7,720 nt of DNA. Source: Salinisphaera sp035690525. Lineage in GTDB: Bacteria; Pseudomonadota; Gammaproteobacteria; Nevskiales; Salinisphaeraceae. Below are positions 1-5,653 of this stretch, in pieces. A model generated the notes under the pieces. The model did no database searches, was not told the origin of the DNA, and saw only the letters and a program-made list of their open reading frames with translations. Where the stretch lies: positions 1-7,720 of the forward strand of contig NZ_DASSKM010000118.1 in NCBI RefSeq assembly GCF_035690525.1, written 5' to 3'. The position numbers and the translations under genes are program-made. Within the stretch, counting starts at the first letter, position 1. Each line of letters opens with the position of its first letter.

Positions 1-1
1 C

Positions 2-859
2 ATGAAGTATCTGCTTTTTTTATTGTTTGTTGCCTTTTCCGGATTGAGCTTCAGCAGCCACGCCGGCGAGCTACGTCATGGTAGTGTCTACGCAACCGTT
101 AAATTCGACGACGCAGGAACGCCGTACTTTGAACGCGAGCCGGCCGGCGGGCTTCCGGACAGCATTCTTGAGAAGATGAAACCTTTATTCCTGAACAAGG
201 CAAAGCAAGTTCGTGCAACAAGCTCGAATGCTCAAACCACCTACCACATGGGTATTGATTGGAGGTTGATTCAAAACGGCGATAAACAACAACTCAAATT
301 CGAATACAAAAACAGCCAGGCCGTGCCCCTGGTCCAGACTTCGCCAGAGTTCTACTATCAATCGCGCTGGTATCAACCCAATATAGACTTTGTGTTGACG
401 TTTACCATTGAGCCAAATGGAACCGTGTCCAATCTGTCGATAGCCGGCGTTCCCGCCCGGTTCCACGAGATCCGAAAACATGTCCAACGGGAAGTCGCGC
501 GATGGCGTTATCAACCGGCATTTCTGGATGGCGTCGCAGTAGAGTCAAAAGGGAAGATGGATTACGGTATCACGCGTGCCAAAGACGCCTTGGAGACAGG
601 CGGAATCTTGAATGTCAGCTATCTGCTGAAGCCCAACGGTCAAATCGATGATATTCGTTTCCAAAGGCATGCGGTTCCTGGCTGTTTCGATATCGAAAAA
701 GTCGAAGAAGACATAAAGGCCGCCATCATGAACTCAGACAGGATTAAGGCGACCCAGAACGATTTGTCGGCATCGAAATGGGGTCATTTCGTATACAGAT
801 TGCCGAAGTGTCGTCTTTCGGCGGGTGATCCATCGGATTTCCCGGGCTGGCATGGCTGA
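2..859 (+). CDS. Exported protein with TonB C-terminal-like domain
   Basis: This is probably a periplasmic or envelope protein of unknown role. Residues 1-21 form a typical signal peptide: Lys2, then a leucine- and phenylalanine-rich core, ending in SSHAG, with likely cleavage after Ala21. Residues about 127-190 resemble the TonB C-terminal fold, with a beta strand carrying FTIEPNGTVSNLSI and then RYQPAFLDGVAV, the usual 'W+YxPA..dG..V' signature of energy-transducer TonB-like proteins. Residues 202-222 (YLLKPNGQIDDIRF) repeat the same strand pattern, so a second, degenerate copy may follow. Cys228 and Cys270 could form a disulfide. There is no N-terminal membrane anchor plus proline-rich linker, so it is not a canonical TonB. 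The ATG lies one base from the window edge, so no ribosome-binding site can be checked and an upstream start cannot be excluded. GC content in sampled lines is about 40-53%, well below the rest of the window, which hints at different ancestry. Confidence 0.82.
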   Translation: MKYLLFLLFVAFSGLSFSSHAGELRHGSVYATVKFDDAGTPYFEREPAGGLPDSILEKMKPLFLNKAKQVRATSSNAQTTYHMGIDWRLIQNGDKQQLKFEYKNSQAVPLVQTSPEFYYQSRWYQPNIDFVLTFTIEPNGTVSNLSIAGVPARFHEIRKHVQREVARWRYQPAFLDGVAVESKGKMDYGITRAKDALETGGILNVSYLLKPNGQIDDIRFQRHAVPGCFDIEKVEEDIKAAIMNSDRIKATQNDLSASKWGHFVYRLPKCRLSAGDPSDFPGWHG

Positions 860-871
860 GGGCAGAGAGAT

Positions 872-1042
872 ATGGGGAAATTTTCAACGACCTGGACCTT
901 GATGGGCGCATCTTGGCGGATGCTCAAACAGGATCGCGATCTGCTGCTGTTCCCTGGGAGCCGCTCCGAAGTGGCTTCATTATGTCCGGTGCCGGTTTAT
1001 GGCCAGAGCCAGCCGAATAACGCGCCGGTCACCAGCCCGTAA
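872..1042 (+). pseudogene. Truncated 5' remnant of a DUF6159-type membrane protein gene
   Basis: An ATG 12 bases after the previous stop opens a 56-codon frame. Its first residues, MGKFSTTWTLMGASW followed by RMLKQDRDLLLFP, match my memory of the N-terminus of DUF6159-family integral membrane proteins (roughly 'F-x2-W-x4-ASW+VL+xD+ELLLFP', leading straight into the first membrane helix). Here the helix never appears. After about residue 35 (EVASLC) the frame becomes polar and proline-rich, and from position 997 it is antisense to the 3' end of the neighbouring - strand gene. Intact family members are several times longer. The best reading is a gene whose 3' part was lost by deletion, with the junction near 950-990. 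The alternative is a chance short frame. The family assignment is from recall and unverified. A purine-rich stretch (GGCAGAGAGA) precedes the ATG and would suit a ribosome-binding site. Confidence 0.5.
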
Positions 1043-1554
1043 ATCAGCCCGTCGATCACGTTCTTGATCACGACGTTCCACGGCTGGCTGCCCCAGATCC
1101 CGGCCTGAATGATGCTGAAGGCGTAGGCCATGAAGCCGATGGTGCCGACGACGCGGAACACCTGAATCAGCGGCGCGCCGATCGGCAGGGTGCTGGCGGC
1201 GAGGTAGGCGCAAAAGACCGATACGATCAGGCAGAAAACGAACCATTGGATGAGGCTCGCGCCCATGTTCATCGGGCCTGGCCGGCGGAGGATCAGTAGC
1301 CCGACCGGGCCGTCCTTGAACTTCACCCTGGTTTCGAGCTTTTTCATGTCCTCCATGCTGCAGTACGGGATGGCGTGTATCCCTGCCTTTGCACCGCCTT
1401 TGCGTATCGCGCCGCTGACTTCGTCTTCGTTCGGTAGCGCCTTGTAATCCGACCCGTGCCAGAACTTCAGGACCATGTGCAGGATGCTGCTGGCAATGAA
1501 CACGCCAACGGCCGACAGCAGGGTGGGGAGCCAGAGTTGCGCTATTGAGGCCAT
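997..1554 (-). CDS. Unnamed four-helix membrane protein, 185 aa
   Basis: Function unknown. I read four membrane segments: residues about 7-27, 100-120, 127-150 and 163-184. A soluble loop of about 70 residues lies between the first and second. That loop holds HGSDYKALPNEDEV, AIPYCSMEDM and the glycine/proline-rich stretch around DGPVGLL and RPGPMNMG. The C-terminus is aromatic (FGWLWP). I recall unannotated proteobacterial proteins with the same plan (a SSxxHMVL helix end, a SDYxxLP motif, a PYC motif, a FRVVGT helix and a terminal GWLWP), so it looks like a real conserved family rather than a chance frame. The ATG at 1554 is preferred over a TTG at 1590 because GGAAAG sits five bases upstream of it. 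It lies 63 bases downstream of the other membrane gene on the same strand and is probably co-transcribed with it. Its 3' end overlaps the decayed convergent frame by 46 bases. Confidence 0.8.
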   Translation of the reverse strand: MASIAQLWLPTLLSAVGVFIASSILHMVLKFWHGSDYKALPNEDEVSGAIRKGGAKAGIHAIPYCSMEDMKKLETRVKFKDGPVGLLILRRPGPMNMGASLIQWFVFCLIVSVFCAYLAASTLPIGAPLIQVFRVVGTIGFMAYAFSIIQAGIWGSQPWNVVIKNVIDGLIYGLVTGALFGWLWP

Positions 1555-1559
1555 GCTCG

Positions 1560-1565
1560 CTTTCC
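1560..1565 (-). promoter_or_regulatory. Ribosome-binding site fixing the start of the 185-aa membrane protein
   Basis: On the - strand, GGAAAG stands five bases before the ATG at 1554. It decides in favour of this start over the in-frame TTG at 1590, which would add 12 residues and has no comparable site. Confidence 0.65.
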
Positions 1566-1617
1566 TTAATTGGTTGGTAATGCGATACAAGAACTATAGC
1601 GGGGATTGGCGAAATTT

Positions 1618-2328
1618 CTATGTTTGCGGTCGCGTCACTCCTAGCCCCAGCGCCTGCTCCGCGCGTTCTGCCACTCGGGTCGGCTTGAGCTTGTTCAGCA
1701 TGGCGTAGACCATCAGCGACTGGCCCAGTAGTTCGCTGCCTTCTTCGAGCGCTACTTCTGTGCCGCTCAGCCAATTGTGCGTGCCTGTCGGGATGAACAT
1801 GACGGCAAGCGCTTCGAAGCCGATGACGCCACCGAGGTAGATGATTACACCGCCAAAGAGGATTGCGTTGCCTCTTTTGTCGCGCAGGAACGCCGCAACT
1901 TCCCGCCAGAAAAGCGCCGCCCCCGCTATTGCCACCGCTGGATAAATAACCATCCACAGCTCCAGGCCGGGCGTCGGGTCGGCGTACATTGCTCCCACCT
2001 TCCGGGCCAGACGGGCGATGCCTTCGTGCAATTGCGCCGCCTCGTCCATCGACAGGAAAGCGAACGCGAGGGCGGCCAGGAGGTAGAAGCGGCGCAGATG
2101 TCGCTCTTCCAGCCCGCGCCAATAGGTGGCACACAGGCTGGCGATAAAGAACAACTGCACGGTCGAGAACCAGGTGGGGATGTTCTTTTCCGAATCCATG
2201 TCGAACCAGTGCGTGATCGTCCAGGAAGGAATTGGGGCGAGGTAGTTGGTTAGCAGAAAGAGCGCCACCAACATGCCGTCGCAAATGAGGATAATCTGCA
2301 GGATTTTGTGTTTGTTGAAGCCGTCCAT
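1618..2328 (-). CDS. Unnamed six-helix membrane protein with acidic/His motifs, 236 aa
   Basis: Function unknown. Likely membrane segments are at residues about 8-30, 51-71, 79-98, 122-142, 153-179 and 188-211. The fourth is followed by a basic loop (LRDKRG). Two clusters of charged residues sit in or beside otherwise hydrophobic helices: SMDEAAQLHEG at 93-103 (Asp95, Glu96, His101, Glu102) at the end of helix 3, and ALEEGSELLGQ at 193-203 (Glu195, Glu196, Glu199) in helix 6. Buried acidic and histidine residues of this type can bind metal or act in catalysis within the membrane, but that is inference. I recall similar 'FLSxDE..xxHE' plus 'EExxExxG' pairs in uncharacterised bacterial membrane proteins. 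The ATG at 2328 follows a modest AGG nine bases upstream. The tail after residue 213 is hydrophilic and probably cytoplasmic. The gene is divergent from tkt and appears to lead a two-gene unit with the 185-aa membrane protein. Confidence 0.8.
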   Translation of the reverse strand: MDGFNKHKILQIILICDGMLVALFLLTNYLAPIPSWTITHWFDMDSEKNIPTWFSTVQLFFIASLCATYWRGLEERHLRRFYLLAALAFAFLSMDEAAQLHEGIARLARKVGAMYADPTPGLELWMVIYPAVAIAGAALFWREVAAFLRDKRGNAILFGGVIIYLGGVIGFEALAVMFIPTGTHNWLSGTEVALEEGSELLGQSLMVYAMLNKLKPTRVAERAEQALGLGVTRPQT

Positions 2329-2362
2329 GGCCGTTTACCTGTGCAAGTGGTCATAAACTAAG

Positions 2363-2391
2363 GGTTTAGCCGGTGAGCGGCATATTGTCAA
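2363..2391 (-). promoter_or_regulatory. Candidate sigma70 promoter for the membrane-protein pair
   Basis: On the - strand a perfect TTGACA lies at 2391-2386, followed after 17 bases by TAAACC at 2368-2363. The -35 is consensus. The -10 matches only three of six positions, so the assignment rests on the -35 and the exact spacing. Transcription would begin about 30 bases before the ATG at 2328. Confidence 0.4.
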
Positions 2392-2408
2392 GCTGCGCGG
2401 CTTGCCGG

Positions 2409-2437
2409 TTGCCCGAAGATGTGTATTCGGCGAAAAT
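2409..2437 (+). promoter_or_regulatory. Candidate sigma70 promoter for the tkt operon
   Basis: TTGCCC at 2409-2414 is followed after 17 bases by GAAAAT at 2432-2437 (four of six -10 positions). This would start transcription near 2444, leaving a leader of about 20 bases before the tkt ATG. The elements are weak and no operator is recognisable. The position in a divergent intergenic region, upstream of the first gene of the operon, is the main support. Confidence 0.3.
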
Positions 2438-2454
2438 ATGCGGCTAATTTTCCC

Positions 2455-2458
2455 GGAG
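2455..2458 (+). promoter_or_regulatory. Ribosome-binding site deciding the tkt start
   Basis: GGAG lies five bases before the ATG at 2464. The frame stays open upstream to an ATG at 2419, but that start has no such site, falls inside the likely promoter, and would add 15 residues with no counterpart in transketolases. Confidence 0.7.
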
Positions 2459-2463
2459 CCGTC

Positions 2464-4488
2464 ATGCCTACCCGCCGCGACCTCGCCAATGCCATCCGTG
2501 CGCTCAGCATGGATGCGGTTCAGCAAGCCAATTCCGGGCATCCGGGCATGCCGATGGGCATGGCGGACATCGCCGAGGTGCTGTGGCGCGATTATTTGCG
2601 CCACAATCCGGTCGATCCGCGCTGGCCGGACCGGGATCGCTTCGTGCTGTCTAACGGCCATGGCACGATGCTGCAGTATTCGCTGCTACACCTGTCGGGT
2701 TACGCGCTGCCGATGGACGAGATCAAGCGCTTCCGGCAGCTCGGCTCGATGACGCCGGGACACCCGGAATATGGCGCGACGCCCGGGGTCGAGACGACGA
2801 CCGGGCCGCTGGGGCAGGGCATTGGCGCGGCGGTCGGCATGGCGCTGGCCGAGAAGTTGCTCGCCGCGCGGTTCAATCGGCCGGACCACGAGATCGTTGA
2901 CCACTACACCTATGTTTTTCTCGGCGACGGCTGCCTGATGGAAGGCCTGTCGCACGAGGCCTGCTCGCTTGCCGGCACGCTCAAGCTCGGCAAGCTGATC
3001 TGCTTCTACGACGATAACGGTATTTCGATCGACGGCGAGGTTGACGCCTGGTTCGGCGACGACACGCCCGGTCGCTTCCACGCTTACGGCTGGCACGTGG
3101 TTGCCGATGTCGACGGCCATGACAGCGACGCGATCGGAAAGGCCATTGAGGCGGCGCGCGCCGAGACGGATCGGCCGACGCTGATCTGCTGCAAGACGAT
3201 CATCGGCTGGGGCGCGCCGACCCGGCAAGGTACGGCCAAGGCGCACGGCGAGGCGCTGGGCGATGAAGAGATCGCGGCGACGCGGGAGCGCCTGAACTGG
3301 CCACACGCGGCCTTCCAAGTGCCTGCCGATATTTACCAGGCGTGGGACGCGCGCGAGCGCGGTCAGGCGTTGCAGCAGGGTTGGAACGACCGGTTTGCGG
3401 CTTATGCCAAAGCGCATCCGGAACTGGCCGCGGAGTTCGAGCGGCGCATCGCCGGCAAGCTGCCGGAGAACTGGGCGGAATGCGCGGACAAGATGCTGGC
3501 CGAGGCCGTCGCCACGGAATCCGGCAAGGCGACGCGCAAGTCGTCCGGTGCGGCGATCGAGGCGATTGCTCCATGCCTGCCTGAACTGATCGGCGGCTCG
3601 GCAGACCTGACCGGCTCGAACAATACCAACTGGTCCGGCACCAAAGCCATCACCGCGGCCGACATGACCGGCAACTACCTGCACTACGGCGTGCGGGAGT
3701 TCGCGATGGCGGCGATCGAGAACGGCCTGACCGTGCATGGCGGCTTCATCGCCTACGGCGGCACGTTCCTGACGTTTTCCGACTACGCGCGCAACGCGAT
3801 GCGCCTGGCCGCTCTGATGAAGATCGGCAGTATCTTCGTAATGACGCACGACTCGATCGGGCTCGGCGAGGACGGCCCGACGCACCAGCCGATCGAGCAC
3901 GTCGCCAGCCTGCGCATCATGCCCGGCATGAGCGTGTGGCGGCCAGCCGACAGCGCCGAGACTGCCGCGGCCTGGCAGGCGGCGATCGAACGCCGCGACA
4001 GACCGACGACGCTGGCGCTGACGCGCCAGAATCTGCCGCAGCAGCAGCGTGATGCAGAAACGCTGGGCGCCATTGGTCGCGGCGGCTATATACTGGTCCA
4101 CACGCCAGACACGCCAGACACGCCGGACGTGATCCTGATCGCGACCGGCTCCGAGGTACAGCTCGCCGTGGATGCGGCGAAGGCGCTGGCGCGCCGTGAC
4201 GTCGCCGCCCGCGTCGTCTCAATGCCGAGCACCGACGTCTTTGACGCGCAGGACGCGGCTTACCGTGAGCAGGTGTTGCCAGCGGCATGCGAACGCCGTG
4301 TCGCCATCGAAGCGGGCGTCACCAATTTCTGGTATCGCTACGTCGGCGCGCGCGGCCGTGTCATCGGCATCGATCACTACGGCGAATCGGCGCCTGCGCC
4401 GGCGTTGTTCGAACATTTTGGATTCACCGTCGACAACGTGATCGCGACGGTGGAGGGCTTATTGTCTGAGAAGGAAGTCGAAGTATGA
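2464..4488 (+). CDS. tkt: Transketolase
   Basis: This thiamine diphosphate enzyme of the cytoplasm moves two-carbon units between ketose and aldose phosphates in the pentose phosphate pathway (or the Calvin cycle in autotrophs). From the ATG at 2464 it is 674 residues, close to the 663 of E. coli TktA, and it aligns with TktA along its whole length. Visible landmarks are SGHPGMPMG with His26, SNGHGTML, TPGHPEYGATPGVETTTGPL, the ThDP-binding GDGCLMEG starting at Gly154 with FYDDNGISIDG about 25 residues on, the catalytic glutamate in GVREFAM (Glu412, equivalent to TktA Glu411), THDSIGLGEDGPTHQP, and the C-terminal GESAPAPALFEHFGFTV. One small oddity is a threefold Thr-Pro-Asp repeat at residues 547-555, near the start of the C-terminal domain. 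The stop overlaps the gap start (ATGA), so the two are probably translationally coupled. It is the first gene of the tkt-gap-pgk-pyk unit. A cbb-type (Calvin) role cannot be told from this sequence. Confidence 0.97.
   Translation: MPTRRDLANAIRALSMDAVQQANSGHPGMPMGMADIAEVLWRDYLRHNPVDPRWPDRDRFVLSNGHGTMLQYSLLHLSGYALPMDEIKRFRQLGSMTPGHPEYGATPGVETTTGPLGQGIGAAVGMALAEKLLAARFNRPDHEIVDHYTYVFLGDGCLMEGLSHEACSLAGTLKLGKLICFYDDNGISIDGEVDAWFGDDTPGRFHAYGWHVVADVDGHDSDAIGKAIEAARAETDRPTLICCKTIIGWGAPTRQGTAKAHGEALGDEEIAATRERLNWPHAAFQVPADIYQAWDARERGQALQQGWNDRFAAYAKAHPELAAEFERRIAGKLPENWAECADKMLAEAVATESGKATRKSSGAAIEAIAPCLPELIGGSADLTGSNNTNWSGTKAITAADMTGNYLHYGVREFAMAAIENGLTVHGGFIAYGGTFLTFSDYARNAMRLAALMKIGSIFVMTHDSIGLGEDGPTHQPIEHVASLRIMPGMSVWRPADSAETAAAWQAAIERRDRPTTLALTRQNLPQQQRDAETLGAIGRGGYILVHTPDTPDTPDVILIATGSEVQLAVDAAKALARRDVAARVVSMPSTDVFDAQDAAYREQVLPAACERRVAIEAGVTNFWYRYVGARGRVIGIDHYGESAPAPALFEHFGFTVDNVIATVEGLLSEKEVEV
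4102..4128 (+). repeat. 9-base tandem repeat (3 copies) inside tkt
   Basis: ACGCCAGAC occurs at 4102-4110 and 4111-4119, and again with one change (ACGCCGGAC) at 4120-4128. It encodes Thr-Pro-Asp three times and keeps the reading frame. Compared with E. coli TktA from memory, the loop between GGYxL and IATGSE is about three residues longer here, which equals one repeat unit. Confidence 0.85.
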
Positions 4489-5498
4489 AAAAGATCGCAA
4501 TCAACGGCTATGGACGGATTGGCCGTAACATCCTCCGCGCGCTGTACGAGTCGGGGCATGCGAATGACCTGAAGATCGTCGCGATCAATGATCTGGGCGA
4601 TGCGGAAACCAACGCGCACCTGACGCGCTACGACACCGCGCACGGCCGCTTCCCCGGCGAAGTGAAGGTCGAGGGCAACGATCTGGTCGTCAACGGCGAC
4701 CACATCAAGGTGTTCGCCGAGCGCGATCCGGCCAAGCTGCCGTGGGGCGATCTGGGTGTGGATGCAGTGCTCGAATGCACCGGCCTGTTCGCGAACCGCG
4801 AAAAGGCGAGCGCGCACCTGAAGGGCGGCGCCAAAAAGGTCATTATTTCGGCCCCGGCCGGCAAGGACGTGGACGCGACCGTGGTCTACGGTGTCAACCA
4901 CCAGGCGATCAAGGCCAGTGATACGATCATTTCCAATGCCTCGTGCACGACCAACTGCCTCGCGCCGTTCGCGAAGGTGCTGAACGACAGCTTCGGCATC
5001 GTCGCCGGCCTGATGGTGACGATCCACTCGTACACCAACGACCAGGTGCTGACCGACGTCTTCCACAAGGACATTCGCCGCGCGCGCTCGGCCACGCAGT
5101 CGCAGATTCCAACCAAGACCGGCGCCGCCGCGGCGATCGGCCTGGTGCTGCCGGAACTGGACGGCAAGCTCGACGGCTATGCGATGCGCGTGCCGACGAT
5201 CAACGTGTCGATCGTCGACCTGACCATCAGCACCGAGCGCGCCACCAGCAAGGAAGAGATCGACCGGGTGATGAAGGAAGCAGCCGTTGGTCCGCTCAAG
5301 GGCGTGCTCGGTTACACCGAGGAACTGCTGGTGTCGACCGACTACAACCACAACCCGCTGTCGTCGATCTATGACGCGACGATGACCAAGGTCAGCCCGG
5401 ACGGCAAGCTGGTAAAGGCGTGCTCGTGGTACGACAACGAGTGGGGCTTCTCGAACCGCATGGTCGACACGACGCTCGCAGTGCTTAACGCCAAGTAA
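4485..5498 (+). CDS. gap: Type I glyceraldehyde-3-phosphate dehydrogenase
   Basis: It converts glyceraldehyde-3-phosphate, phosphate and NAD+ to 1,3-bisphosphoglycerate in the cytoplasm. The 337 residues match the usual family length. The N-terminal Rossmann motif is INGYGRIGR (6-14). Asp36 in AINDLGD is the residue position that usually favours NAD+ over NADP+. The catalytic cysteine is Cys154 in SNASCTTNC, and the general base is His181 in TIHSYTNDQ. The C-terminus has WYDNEWGFSNRM. Erythrose-4-phosphate dehydrogenase (Epd) is the main alternative, because in E. coli epd precedes pgk and the start here is Epd-like (GRIGRNILRALYESG). However, HSYTNDQ is the GAPDH form whereas Epd has HSAMHDQ, and no other gap is present in the cluster. 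The start has AAGGAAG seven bases upstream, inside the end of tkt, and the ATG overlaps the tkt stop by four bases. Confidence 0.92.
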   Translation: MKKIAINGYGRIGRNILRALYESGHANDLKIVAINDLGDAETNAHLTRYDTAHGRFPGEVKVEGNDLVVNGDHIKVFAERDPAKLPWGDLGVDAVLECTGLFANREKASAHLKGGAKKVIISAPAGKDVDATVVYGVNHQAIKASDTIISNASCTTNCLAPFAKVLNDSFGIVAGLMVTIHSYTNDQVLTDVFHKDIRRARSATQSQIPTKTGAAAAIGLVLPELDGKLDGYAMRVPTINVSIVDLTISTERATSKEEIDRVMKEAAVGPLKGVLGYTEELLVSTDYNHNPLSSIYDATMTKVSPDGKLVKACSWYDNEWGFSNRMVDTTLAVLNAK

Positions 5499-5507
5499 GC
5501 TCTTGTC

Positions 5508-5627
5508 CCCTCTCCCTCCGGGAGAGGGCTAGGGTGAGGGTCGGGGCTTCGTCAACGCACGGTTTATCACGACGTTGGCGCTACCGGGCACCCTCACCCC
5601 AACCCCTCTCCCGGGGGGAGAGGGGTT
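5508..5627. repeat. Inverted pair of REP-type palindromes (REP doublet/BIME-like)
   Basis: Two GC-rich elements face each other in the gap-pgk spacer. The left one contains the 9-base arms CCCTCTCCC (5508-5516) and GGGAGAGGG (5520-5528) around a 3-base loop, followed by a tail that ends GGGTGAGGGT at 5541. The right one has 12-base arms at 5601-5612 and 5616-5627 around GGG, preceded by the inverted tail beginning ACCCTCACCC at 5590. Read on opposite strands, the two 34-35 base units are nearly identical. Between them, 5550-5557 and 5573-5580 can also pair (one G-U), so the whole 120 bases could fold as one long structure. Sequences of the CCCTCTCCC...GGGAGAGGG..GGGTGAGGG type are, from memory, common dispersed extragenic repeats in gammaproteobacterial genomes. 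Neither hairpin is followed directly by a run of T, so a strong intrinsic terminator is unlikely. mRNA stabilisation or partial attenuation between gap and pgk is possible. Confidence 0.78.
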
Positions 5628-5653
5628 AAGAATGACTTCGATTTTTTAAGCTT

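Noticed and set aside
957..978. Hairpin that could terminate transcription between the convergent genes
   Set aside because: The 9-base stem has two G-U pairs and no run of T follows it on either strand, and on the - strand those pairs become A-C mismatches. I do not call it a terminator.
1593..1598. TATAGT on the - strand as a -10 element for the 185-aa membrane protein
   Set aside because: No acceptable -35 lies 16-18 bases upstream, so an internal promoter is not supported.
980..2284. 434-residue open frame on the - strand spanning both membrane-protein genes
   Set aside because: It runs in another frame over two genes that have good membrane topology and starts, and its translation is rich in Arg, Pro, Gly and His with no domain, as expected from a shadow frame in GC-rich DNA.
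2419..2463. Upstream ATG extending transketolase by 15 residues
   Set aside because: It has no ribosome-binding site and lies over the promoter region, while the ATG at 2464 has GGAG at proper spacing and puts the first catalytic His at position 26 as in E. coli TktA.
2686..4101. 471-residue open frame antisense to tkt
   Set aside because: The transketolase frame is certain here. The antisense translation is Arg/Ala/Gly-rich and has no recognisable motif.
4377..5351. 324-residue open frame antisense to gap
   Set aside because: It is a GC-rich shadow of the GAPDH gene with low-complexity His/Arg/Val content and no domain.
4485..5498. Erythrose-4-phosphate dehydrogenase (epd) instead of gap
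   Set aside because: The operon position fits epd, but the active-site stretch HSYTNDQ and the overall sequence match GAPDH. Epd has HSAMHDQ there.
5601..5647. Intrinsic terminator made of the right REP hairpin and the T-run at 5642-5647
   Set aside because: The T-run starts 14 bases after the stem, too far for a normal intrinsic terminator. It is kept only as a possible leaky signal in the findings.
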